Assembly: GCA_026874595.1 (NCBI GenBank)
Contig: CM049316.1
Span: forward strand, 33,485,339-33,549,338
Source of the DNA: Sipunculus nudus
Taxonomy: Eukaryota; Annelida; Sipuncula; Golfingiida; Sipunculidae
Direction: 5' to 3'
Length of the DNA: 64,000 nucleotides
Shown: positions 48,401-60,901 of the stretch, in pieces
Layout: each line of letters begins with the position of its first letter
How positions within the stretch are numbered: the first letter of the stretch is position 1
The notes under the pieces: model-generated
What the model was told of the DNA's origin: nothing
The model's input: only the letters and a program-made list of their open reading frames with translations
Databases searched by the model: none
Translations under genes and position numbers: made by a program

Positions 48401-51400
48401 GAGTGAATTTGGGGAGAGAGTGAATATTTAATTTAGTAATTCTTGCTTCAATTTATCCAAATTTTTTTTTATTTTTACACAAGTATGCAAATTTTTCCCT
48501 CTTGTATAATTTTTGGTAATAGTTGAAGTTTTCTAGTTGAACATATTTGCAGGTAATATATTTTTAAATAATTTTAAATATAAAGTACATGTGATGTTTT
48601 ATTTTGTTATTGTCAATGCCACTGTATATTAAATGACAGATGCTTGCAACATATTTTGCTAACCACCAGCTTAAAATTCCTGAGGGGTCTTTGAATCAAT
48701 TGTTGTAAACATTCATATTATTCCATTAAAGAGGTATAACTATAATATTTTATATATCAGTATATTTAAAATGGGCAATGCTGATAGTTTGATGGCAGTT
48801 CATGGCTTCTACAAAATTTTCGTTAGTTTAAAAATGCTTGGCATAAAAATGTGGAATACATAGTGCAGACCTTTATCAGAAATGGCCATGTATATTATAT
48901 TTGAAATACACATTTTTCTGTAAGTGTTCTTTTACAATAGATGCAGTCACGCACATTAACAGCAATAAGATAAGGTTTATTTAGTATCTACTTAAATATC
49001 TGATTTCTACACGTATTCATTTATCATATCAATACTGAATGTAGCAGGACTAGTACAATTTCGTCTTCCCCATAGCTGTATACTCAAATATTATTAACTA
49101 TGAATTACAACAATAATTAAACCTAGCAAACCTAATCTGATCTGCTGCACAATGAATAACAAGGAACTTGTGGGTCATGGCGCTCAGCTGGAATTGGTAA
49201 AGTATTTGTATAAAATCCTAGTAAATGGAAATGAGGCAATATTTTATTTTTTTATTAATATTTTTAAAATGTTCAGAATATAAATATACAAATAATATGC
49301 TCTACCGAGTTGTATTACTTACACATTTGGTGTGTTTGGTGTCAATTTTACAATTTTATGGACAACCTAAAAGATAATGGAGCCTCTCATGATTACATAT
49401 TTGTAAAATTAAAGTTTTCATATTCTGACTGTAACATGCATGTAATAAATACCCACTTGGACTGTGTGAAACCCTTTTAAATATACAATAAGGAAGAAAG
49501 TGGAGGTGAGCTACAGTATAATAATACACATTTAATTCAATAATTGAAATAAGGAAAAAAAGATTAGTGATGAAAGAATCCATTTGATTAAGAAAAGATT
49601 AATTATTATTTCTAAAAACTAGTTGAACATATTGCCAGTTTAGCTAAAAATGAAATTATTGAACGTTTACTCAATATACCTGACTGCAAGCACTAGTGTT
49701 ATGCTCAGTAATGCCCAGCCAGCTTAAGAGATTTGAATGAAATGCTATAATGTATACATCAATTTGCAAGTTTTATTTCAATATTTAATTTCATAAATTT
49801 AATTTAAAAAATCAACTAAGTTGACAAGTCAAGAGAAAACAGATTCGAAACATTTAAATAATGGCTAAAAGTAGCTGCTCTCATAGCTTTAATATATAAT
49901 TAATAAGTTTACACCTATTACAATTTACAACTGAAAATTTACAGCTTGCATTTAATTCTAAACACTTAAAAGCTAAAGCGTTTTAGTCAGCGAGCTAAAA
50001 CTGTAAAATTGAATAACTATTTGATAAAAACCTCTTAAAAAGTTGCTCTTGAATTTTCTAATAGATATAAGAACATATAAGTGTATCAAATTTTTCTTAA
50101 CATTAAATATCTTTCTTCTTCCAAAAGAAAACTTGAAACATGCATTATATTTTACAAGTGTTAATTTTTTTTATATGAAGTATACTCCTTTTAGATATTT
50201 TTTTTATGTTGGACAGTTTTCTACAATCTAACCTAACACATCCTGAAGCAGAAATCAACTTAGGTTTACTAGCATGAAAAAACTGCAAATTAAATGTCCC
50301 AATACTATAAATTTTTGCATGCACTGTGTGTAATAACTATCGCAATTATATAAAACTGACTGTATAATATTTATATGTTTTAGAAGGTAGCAAAACTGAT
50401 CTCAGATCATGAATGAGCATTTACATAATTCAGACATGCCAATATATTTACTTTCAGTGTTTCTGGCTTCAGTCTGACTACAGCCAATTTTTTACAGCCA
50501 AAAAGGGTAATATAAAATACAGAAAAGGCTGGCATCAAAAAAGTCTTTCATTGACTGAAGATTTCTCAGCAATTCAGCATAGTTGAGCGGCACATCAGCT
50601 GCTATTCTGATTAGTGTATCAAAAGAATCTATCAGAGCAATACTGAAAGCACCCTAATTAAACACCTAATATTTTCATAATACCGAATTTCTGGTTGGTA
50701 TCACTTAAATATCAATTTAAAATTAGAATCCTAAAACTAGGCCTCCATCTGTAAATACTTGAAGCTTTACAAAGGTACATTTATGCCATCAATCATGACA
50801 ATTAAATACTACAAATTACACATTTGCCATATATAGCCTGTACCATCACATTTGGAATTTTAACATAAATACAAATTTGGTGCAAATGAAGCCTCATACA
50901 AATAATGAAATACATGATAAATCAGCCAGATTGTACAAGATTAAGTAACTGCTGTATGTTCACAGTGATTCATCAAACATTTCTAAGAGTTGGAAAAATC
51001 CAATTACCATAAAAAAGAGTGAAACATTTTACATATGTGAATAGTAAAATTGATAAAAGATTTCTTAGAAAATATGTAGAACACTAAGGATCTAACAAAA
51101 GAATCAAATACTAAATTATTTTAATGCAGCCACAAACTGTGGAAAAAGTTGACTTGTCCTTATTGGGCACTTTATTTTCAAGACACTCTTCCTGAAGTGG
51201 GTTGAGAAGTTGCATGTATTGTGCTGGGTTAGTTATATTAAGAATAGAGTGTAAGGAAGTACTGTACCTCGAAGTAGGTACGAGGTTTTCCATACTGAAC
51301 CATTCTCAATTAAACATATTTTCATGGAGTCACTCAAAATAGCACCTAACCTCACTTCTCCATTGTCTATGATAAAACAGGTGTTGGTTCTGTACCCTCT

Positions 51401-52074
51401 TGTGTACAAAATGAATCTTCTTTGACATCTTTCTGAAAAAGGTGTAGCAATTTATCAGTAGCTATCAGTTATTTCCATAGTCAGTTTGGAGAAAAAGATG
51501 AAATAGTATTAACTGTCAGAAACACAGCTGACAGTTCTTAAACATGCATGCAGCTGCATGGAATGCACTGACATCAGCTAGATACTGACACAAGTCCAAG
51601 AAGAATTTATAACAGTTATTTATATGGAAGTTTTTTTAAATGAAAATGTCCACTTCTTACATTTTATTCAAATACTGTTTACACCTTGTAACATAATGAT
51701 GATATATAAGAATAAGGCCTCTATAAGTTATACCTCTATAATGGAATAATATGAATGTTTACAACAATTGAACCAAAGACCCCTCAGGAATTTAAAGCTG
51801 CTGGTTAGCAAAATATGTTGCAAGCATCTGTCATTTAATAATTCAGTGGCATTGACAATAACAAAATAAAACATCACATGTACTTTATATTTAATCGAGG
51901 ATTAAAAATATATTACCTGCAAATATGTTCAACTAGAAAACTTCAACTATTACCAATAAATTATACAAGAGGGAAAAATTTGCATACTTGTGTAAAAATA
52001 AAAAAAAAATTGGATAAAGTGGAGCAAGAATTACTAAATTAAATATTCACTCTCTCCCTAAATTCACTCTAACA

Positions 52075-52770
52075 TGGGAAAACTGGAACCACTCTACCAC
52101 CATTACCACCAATATACCCACATCCAACCTTGGTACCCTGGAAACGATCCCACCACCAATATTTACCCACCCAGCGTGGGTATCCAATGCAGTCCCACCA
52201 CCAAAACCCATGTACACACATCCAGCCTTGGTACCCTGGACTCCATTCCACAAACACCCATGTACACACATCCAACCTTGATACCCTAGACCCAGTTCCA
52301 TCAACACCGTGTGCACACATCCAGCCTTGGTACCACCACCAGTCATGTTTTCAACCATCCAGACTTGGTATCCTGAACCCTATTCCACAAGCACCACCCA
52401 TATGCATGCATCCAGCACTGGTACCCTGGACCCTATTCCCCCAACACTACAAATGTGTACACATCCATTCTTGGTACCCTGAACCCCATTCCACCAACAC
52501 CCATGTACATTCATCCAGCCTTGGTACCCTGGACCTAAGTTCACCACCAGTCATGTATTCACACATCCAGACTTGGTACTCTGAACCCAGTTCCACCAAC
52601 ACCCATGTACACACACCCAGCCATGGTACCCTTGACCAAAATCCACAAGCACCACACATCAAGCATTGGTACCCTGGACTCCATTCACACATCCAGCCTT
52701 GTTACTCTGGAACCTATTCCAACATTACCACCCATGTGCACTCATCCAGCATTGATAAGATGCATAAATT
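52075..52770. repeat. ~51-bp minisatellite in right arm
   Basis: Mirror image of the left-arm array with the same number and order of variant units, and again a 218-codon open frame, now on the plus strand. Unit-by-unit correspondence shows the array existed before the arms diverged, or that the arms convert each other. Confidence 0.85.
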
Positions 52771-53481
52771 ACCATTTTGGTCATGATGTGCCCATAAGGT
52801 AATTTTTGAACATGCTGCAGATTTTAATCTACACAAATATGATATTGCACATAATTACAGGTTTTGAATTTGCTAATTTTATCATTCTGATCACAAATTA
52901 CTTATGTCTTCCTTATTCATCTTCATATTCAAGGTTTCAGTAAAACTGCCTTGAAAATTTAACAAAATTATCTTTGCACAGCCTACTTCTTGCATCACAT
53001 TTGATAAATAAATATCTTTCCTACTCAGCAGCCTATACATGTAAACTTGGGTCCACAATACACCCAAAGATGGGTCATGGTTATGCCGAACCAAACTGAA
53101 TTTTGTACAGTAGTTTCTAATAAAAAGCTGCTAATGACCACTTGTTTTAAATTTTTAAAAATATAAAAACAACATGTCTATTTTAAATCAATTTTTTAAA
53201 TATAAAAAACACTTCAAATTTCAAAGACTGCTACAGTCATTAACATTCCTGCTTGCTTGATTGCCCCCTCTTAAATGTACTTACTTGCAGGGGCATCAAT
53301 ATTTTTTGGGGGAGGGGGGGGGGTCAACCCCCCCCCCCCCCCGGAGATAAGTTGACGCTACTACTTACTTGTGTTCTGGACTCACATGGAATAAGTGCAC
53401 TGGAAAGTCTTATATTCAGGGGCGCGGCATTGTGGGGTTGGGGGTTCCAAGGGGTCAAGAAAGTCCCCCCCCCCCCTTTAC

Positions 53482-53720
53482 AATGACAACCAGTGAATTA
53501 TTGGCCCTTCAGAGGGCTGTATCCCATCAGCTTAGTAAGGACTTTTATTTCGGAAATCCCCCCGAGGTTAGACCCCCCCCCCCCACCCACCTTTCCAAAA
53601 TCCTGTACATACCCTTGTATATGAATTGTCTCATAAGTAACATTACTGTATTTGAATGGTGGTTTGTACTTTACATTGCATATTAATTCTTGTGAAGGAA
53701 AAATTTCGTTGTACCTTATA
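53482..53720. repeat. ~240-bp insertion present only in the right arm
   Basis: Left-arm sequence runs from the poly-G/TTTACA junction directly into TAAAGCAT. The right arm has about 240 extra bases there, with a poly-C tract and a GTACAGGATTTTGGAAAGGT segment (minus strand). Likely a later small-repeat insertion. Confidence 0.65.
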
Positions 53721-54739
53721 TAAAGCATGAATATTTGTATCTCTATGAGCGATATTATGAATATTTATAATATACTGTTCACAAACTTAACGTTTGACTC
53801 ACCTTTTAATTTCTGGCAAATTACATTTTAGGTTGCTACAGGAAACCTTCTCTGCGCCCAAGACTGAATTTCATCAAAGGTGGACCTGGTAATTGCTCAA
53901 AATCACGTTCCGTTTTCTCGGAAGTTTTCATCTTTCCCGCGATCACTGGCAATCAGTTTATCATACGAATTGGGAGAATATCCGGTCATGTGATCAGTGG
54001 CAAAAAATAACAGCGATTAAAACAAGTAAAATGTAATTTCCCGCTCGAGACATGTCTTAAAACATGTGTTACACATGTTTCACACATGTAACGACATAGC
54101 ATTATGTTTCAATGGACCCAATTTTGAAAAAAAAAAACAGTGAAACATGTTTTGAAACATGTTTAAAATTGAAACATGTTTGCATACAAAACATGCTAAA
54201 CATCATGTAAAACATCTGTGAAACGTCATTATTTAGAGTGTACCCCTAACGGAAGGATTACACACTACGGACCCGCATGAGATGTTCGCCGAGCTTGGTT
54301 GAAACCGGAATTATCGCGTTTAAGCTCCTGTCACGTGGTCTTAAACCGGTATGGAATTCTGCAAATGTACATGCTTAGTTAAGTAACCATTAAAATACGG
54401 CGGCATTTACCATCAAGAAAAATCTTTAGAAAAAGAACATGGCTGTACGTACCGTGTTTGCCAAAAACTTGTAGATAAACAGGGTCATACATCCGCCGAA
54501 AGAGATATTGGAGCCGATTTATAAATATGTCCCCAGAGTCTGTCAGAAATCTCGCAGAATTTACAGATTAAGAATAATTGATAGGATGGCTCAAATTATT
54601 CATCCGTTACATTACAATCCAATGGCTGCATTCCTTATGTCGTAAAACCCGGCGAACTACATTGCGGCGCAATATCGGTGACGTGGCAGTGTAAATATTT
54701 ACAAACAAATATCACATGCCACCTGGTTTAAACACGTGT

Positions 54740-54940
54740 TTAGTATACATGGGCGTGATTCTTTGGGTCGTCCGGGTCCCATTCGGAACATCTCGCCTCA
54801 TCTTTTGGTTGTCTCGGGAGAATACGAGTTCCGAGTGCATGGTCCAGGGCCATGTTGTCCGTCATGCTTGTATACAGTGGTTGCCTAGAAGCTGTTGAAG
54901 TAGCGTGCTGGGTGAACAAGCAATTGTAAGGGCCTCTCAT
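54740..54940 (-). other. Unassigned open frame near ZP gene 3' side
   Basis: A minus-strand frame of 66 codons ending CSEWDPDDPKNHAHVY has a less AT-biased composition than its surroundings and AG acceptor-like sites just upstream. No family is recognised, and no partner exon was found. It could be a terminal exon of an undetected gene or chance. Confidence 0.2.
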
Positions 54941-55480
54941 TGTTTCAATTTATCTTGACCCTGTACGGAGGGTGATAATCACCCAGCTGGTCTGCCTCAA
55001 CCAAATTTATGTCATTCCTAATATAATATAAATTGTTGCAGGAGCTGTCAGTCATAAACTCATCGCCCTTCCCCTCCCTCATTCGTCTTCTTCATTATCA
55101 CTAATTTCATACTTTTTTTAACCTTGATTTCCGTATCCGGTGTACCAAAGATGATAATCTTGACACAGGCATTACAACCGGTCTAACGGAACGGTAAGTT
55201 TATATGGGGTCATATCATTAAAATTAAGTCCCGGATTGCAACTGTACCCCACGTCCCTCTTCATTAAATTATAGCAAGCCATTGAGTACACCCAGTTAAA
55301 AGGCAATCTTAGGAATGAAAGATTCCGAATTCTACAATAAGACAAATAATTTCTAAACGTTAATATTCTGACTTTATTAAGAATAGCAGTACAAACATTT
55401 TATGTTCGGAAGGTCATTGGACAATAAATTTTATAAGTCAATGCAACTTTGATAAAATCTAATTAATTTGTTTTCTTTTT

Positions 55481-55486
55481 TTTATT
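55481..55486 (-). terminator. Candidate poly(A) signal, ZP-N gene
   Basis: TTTATT on the plus strand is AATAAA on the minus strand, 86 nt beyond the stop codon of the ZP-N gene. This supports that exon being terminal. Confidence 0.5.
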
Positions 55487-55571
55487 TAATATATCTAGCC
55501 CGACATGCATGCTGTATAATATATTATGAAATAGTATAGAAATATATGCAAAAGTAAGTAAAGTGAAAAAG

Positions 55572-55877
55572 TTAGGGAATATCACTATCAAACAAACAAT
55601 TTCGCAGGATAAGGGCTATTACATAAAGGATTTTCACAGGAGAATTTTGCGGTTTCCCAGAAAACTGCACGTTTATGACATCTGTTGGCGGAATATTTGA
55701 CGATGTGGTATTATCAACAGCTTTGTAGGCGAAATCCATGCCCGCGCCATGCAGTGATGTCAGAGGAGACCACACAGCGCACGTGAACACCAGACGTTCC
55801 TCGATACCGGTCTCGATACCGAATCCACTGGCCGGAACGACTACCGTGTTCTGGTAGACGTTTGGTCGAACCATCGT
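55572..55877 (-). CDS. ZP-N gene: second half of ZP-N and C terminus
   Basis: The acceptor CTTCTTGTAG opens in phase 0 with TMVRPNVYQNTVVVPASG, then IETGIEERLVFTC (Cys4). A further ~60 residues end in the hydrophobic KILYVIALILRNCLF and the stop. The hydrophobic tail may be real or intron read-through. Confidence 0.7.
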   Translation of the reverse strand, partial: TMVRPNVYQNTVVVPASGFGIETGIEERLVFTCAVWSPLTSLHGAGMDFAYKAVDNTTSSNIPPTDVINVQFSGKPQNSPVKILYVIALILRNCLFDSDIP

Positions 55878-56792
55878 CTACAAGAAGATATATATGTTAT
55901 TTTATGAATAAAATACATTCGGTTGTTAGTGTGTGTCAGTTGTAAGAAATTTTTACAAAAAGTCCCAGAATGTAGGATTCCAAATAATGAAACAAGATAG
56001 GCCTATAGCTGACCAAAAAATTAAATTTGTTCAGCAGTGGTGCTTGAGATACGCTGCACAGGTCCAAAATACAGTAGTTAACAAAATATGTTGGAACACT
56101 AGCTTGACGCTGATGAGAAAATGTTCTATGACAAAGACCACAGGCGATGTAATGTGAACTTGGATGTCCGTCTCAACCGAATAAAAGAAATAAAATTCCG
56201 GGAGCAGAGCGCCCCCATGCGCAAGCATTAAGAACTAAATCGTCTTGTCCTTAGGATGAACACGTTATTTCTATTGGAGATTATTTAATTATGTTTCTAT
56301 CCAGTCCCTTTACCTATCTTTCCTTTAGGGACAAAATCCTGTGTTTTGATCGAACATGAACAGCACAAAATACCCATAGTAACAGTTAATATCAACTGCA
56401 AAGTCTTAAACCAGTAATGTAAAACACGCCAGATGCATGACGCCTCCATGACATCACAATTATGACTCGTTTCAAATAATTATACTAAAAAACAATGTCA
56501 AAATGCTCTACAGAAAAAGAAATAAAATATTTTCTTGATCTTTAGGAACATGGAAATATACAATTTTTCCACATACAAGCAAACCTCTATAATATGGTCA
56601 CTCTTGGGACTAGGCCAGACCGCCAACTTTATGGAGCAGCCTACCAAATGGAGATATTAGCTGTCACATTCAGAGCTGCCACCTCCTTTGAATGTTACTA
56701 CAGTTTCTCCTGTAACAAGAATACTACATTTATTTGATGCATGTTCGTTCTCACTGATTTAAACGTAAAGGTTAATGAGTAAAATATGTTGT

Positions 56793-56847
<55 letters not shown>

Positions 56848-59800
56848 AAGTAGAGTAACCCTCCGTTATCTAAATTTATATTTACATGTATATATATATA
56901 CAGTCGAACCTGTCTAATGCGACCCCCCCCCAGGGACTTAGCAAAAGTGGTCGTAATAGAGAGGTGGTCGCATTAGAAAGGTTAAGAAAATTTAAGAACT
57001 GCACAAATTTAGATGACGACACGTGTATGACGGAAGTATGCATATTAGTTGGCCTGTCAGGTTTAATCGTTTAAACGACTCCGTTCCGATTAATATCGTC
57101 AACGTTTATACAACGACAGGCCATTTACACGAAAGGCAATGATATACTCTGTCAGTCCGCATTACATCTTCGATAATTCTGTGATACCAATATATAAAAA
57201 AAATATTATTTGAAGACGGGGAGACCAATTGCGTATTCAGGTGGACTTTTGTTTGAAAAAAACTTATGTTTTTTACCTTTTTAAACAAGAATCTTAGCCT
57301 TTGGTTTTTAATTATACAGGGTTTCTTTTACATATGTTGTACACCGGCGTGCCGCAGGTATTGAATTTTACATCGCCCTTGTGAATTTGCTCTCATTATT
57401 TAAAGCCGTTGTAACCCCCGAAAGCGAATGAACCCACGTGTTGCCGCCAAATTTGCATTTAACCTTTAGTTAAATGACCATCACATGTTGATTTACTCGT
57501 CGCTGTTACTCCTTTGAGCGCGTACGAGCGCTGGTTTAGGATACAACTCATTTGCATTGCCCCAGACAGCAATTCTTCCGAATGTTGCCGACTGGCTACC
57601 GTGCATACATGCGGCCAATTAATGACGCCTTACGGAAAATGCAAATTTTAAGCTAGCCCTGCCTGGGCTTTAGTATTTGCGTTTACTAATAAGTGCCTAA
57701 AATAAAACGTGATTCCATGTACCGATAGACTTAACTCAGTGCCAGATCTTATAACTAAAGCCCTGTTAAGTCCGTATCGTGAATCCCTGATATTTGCATA
57801 TTAAGGCTCTTTGAGGACCTGACGATTCCCCCGTATTAAATTTGCATAACAGGCCCGTCACGCCACATGCGAGTGGCATCGTTGCTATGAGAACGCTATG
57901 AGAACACTTGGTAACGTTCGCACTGAAATCATGTATTCAGGTAGTCCAGACATTGACCTTCGTGTCCTATGATATATCTCTGCTGAACGAATATTACGGT
58001 CCATGGGCGAAATGTAAGTGCATATTGTAGACACTATCACGACAGTTTTGTACCGACAGGTCAAGTAAAATTCCCTCTGGCGAGATGACAAGAGCAGCTG
58101 GCAGCATTTGTTTGAACCAGTGTATTAACTGTCAAACTGGGACTCGCGAATCGTGATCGTTTCAGACAGCCGGTACATTTTGACTGCGCTGGTCGTGTGC
58201 ACCTTAATATCTCGCGCTGATTGGATGAGCCAGAATTTGTTACGCCTACTTTCTAGAGTGGTGGTCCGATAAATTTTAACAATGGGGCTGAGAGTTATAG
58301 TGTTTTAAGTCTTGCCGAACTCATCATAAGCGACGGTCTAAAATATTAACACAATTTAAATGGGAATATTGTGCCAATTGGAAGCCCGTAATAGGCGATG
58401 ACTGGATGAACCATGTTGGTTTTAAAAATGTTTCTGGGAAATACCACTGCTGACGTCACTGGAAAAGACCTTAGTACAGCGAGGCGGTGATGTGTGGCGC
58501 TCACCGTCCGGGAACCGGCCAAGATTACCAGTCCATGAAATCAGAGGGTCAGATAGTGGAAAATTAGTTATATGAGTTGCCGTAAGATGGCGGTACCGAT
58601 ACTAAGTGCGATACAACGCGGAACCGTTTGATTTCTCTGTCAGAAGTAGCCCTTAAGAATGAACTCCTCAATTGCTTTTTTTCAGTGACTGACGCATTGG
58701 GGAGTCCATAGATTGCGCCTGCAGTTAACTGTGATTATAACACTCCATACACAACTGTGAGATTTAACATATATCCATTGATTAATGTTCAGTAAATATA
58801 TGTGTATTGTATATTTGACCACTAGAAAACATTACTGTTCTGTTCTCTGCCCTATTTTGCCCTAAGGAAGTTAAAATATGAACATAATAATGATAATAGT
58901 ACACAGGCCTAAAGCCTTATACAGGACTGGCACCAAATGCAAGATGTCTACCGGGGCTGTTAATGCTTCAATTCTCTCTGGACAAATACTATCAGTTGTG
59001 GATGTTACAGGTGCTTCATGCTTTCCAGAATGGTTATTTTTATTACAGGCCTTTCGACATACAACATTATGTAAACATTGGTTTGCTAAAACCATAGGAA
59101 ATATTTTTATTTAATTTTCTTTCTAAGAGTAACAGATCGTATCGTGCTGTAACCCCAGTTCGCCCTTTGGTGGGCCGGCGACGCAACAAAAACCTGAAAC
59201 CTGTTGCGTCGACGTCGGCGGCTATGTCAGAAGCAACAATTAAGTCATAACTATTTCATGGAGTTGGCCAGTCTAATTTTCAGCCAATTTCGAACGATCT
59301 CAAATCAGTTCTTAGATCGATTATGACTGTTAGAAATTCGCGGCGGAGGCCACGTTCACAGCCGGGGAGCAGCTGCTTATTTCTCTAGTGGAACATTTTT
59401 AATAACTATGTGCTTTCTATAAACCCTGCATTATAAAAAAACTGCGTTGTCAGCTACAAACTCCCATATGAATGACTCAAAATTGTTTCTGGCGTCACTG
59501 GTTATACTAACATCACTTGCTTCATAGGAACATCATATATTATCCACTCTTTGTAGTAACGCCTTTCATGACACACTGATAAGATCAAAGACAAATCACT
59601 GGGGCAAAGGTCAAAGATTAACTTCGGGGGACCTCCATTCATGTGTGGTCGTGTGAGCGATTCACGTGGCCTTGCCGGGGCTCCGGGCCCGGGTCGGCCG
59701 TGGGTCCTCCCAAACGACCACCAGTGAAACAAACAGCGGTGCAAGTGACCGCAGCTTCACGCATGGTCAATTAACCGACCAGTAAGCGCTGGTAAGTGAC

Positions 59801-60833
59801 TAGCTCAATGAGTGCCCGCATTAGGCAGGTCAATATATCTCTTTGGTCGGGAAAAACTGCCTGTAATCCGTAAAAGCCAGTTGCCCGCATTTCACAGGTG
59901 GTCTTTCAGACAGGTTGGACTGTATATATCTAATACTTATAAAAGGAATTCGGTCCATCTGTGTTTGCAATGTTTTCTGAAACCGCGTTGTGATGATACG
60001 GTGCTATACCTCATTCTAAGGTTATTGTTCCCTCAGTGACATGGCCGATGTTAGAATAATTAATTTTTTTAATGTACACATCATTTTTGGTGATTTTTGC
60101 GGGTTTCCTGATATGAGCGGAGGCTATCACCGAAAACAGCCGAAGTGCCTTCGGCAAAGACCGGATTTTTTCTGTGGTCACCTCAAGCCCAGAATTAAGC
60201 CGATTTAAGGACTTCCGTACATATGCATAACCTTGCTTTCAGTGAGGGATTTATGCATGTTTTGGCTGACATTTGACAAGAATTGACCCACGTGTGTGGT
60301 CAGTCAAAGTGAAGAAAAAAATGACTCTGGCATGCTTTACGAAAAAGAGGGGTTCAACCCTGGAGGATTAAAGACAAAACCTAATACAAGGTCCCCATTT
60401 CCGGAGCACGGGGACCTTACCCTGTTACCTGAGCAAAGAGTACCAAGTAATCGGGTGACTGAGCAGGGCTTTCACTCATGGTTTCTTAACTTCACTGACA
60501 TAAGAAGACTGTCAGATCAAAGTATGCCTATTAGTCAAAAATGAATTGCTACTGAGTGATGCATTCACTGCTGATTTTTAAACTAGGAAAAATGATGAAG
60601 TGCCCACATTAGCTGGGGGAAAGTGCCCACCTTAAAGAATATGGAGCTGTCCACATTAGCTTTACATAATAAAAGAGAAAAATTGGACTGCCAAAAAGTG
60701 CCAACTATACAGAATATGGAGGTGCCCATAATAGCTATACATAATGAAGAGACGAAAATATGGGACTGTCCATAAGTGCCCACTTATAGAAGTTTCCACT
60801 TTATGGAGGTGGCCATTTAGAGAGGTTCAACTG

Positions 60834-60901
<68 letters not shown>

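Larger units (their letters stand above)
46483..54240. mobile_element. 7.76-kb foldback-type element with very long inverted arms
   Basis: The termini are CACTCTAAATAATGACG and its complement, each bordered by TA (46481-46482; 54241-54242), a possible TA target duplication. The left arm 46483-48742 and right arm 51722-54240 are near-identical in inverted orientation, differing by scattered substitutions and one ~240-bp insertion on the right. The ~3-kb centre is unique, AT-rich and has no ORF above about 75 codons. Each arm contains AAACATGTTT palindromes, a poly-G/C block and a ~51-bp minisatellite. Long arms carrying tandem repeats recall Foldback/Galileo elements. No transposase was found, so class is unassigned; a segmental inverted duplication is the alternative. 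Confidence 0.75.

Noticed and set aside
46483-54240. LTR retrotransposon
   Set aside because: The repeated ends are inverted, not direct; there is no gag/pol frame, primer-binding site or TG...CA terminus.
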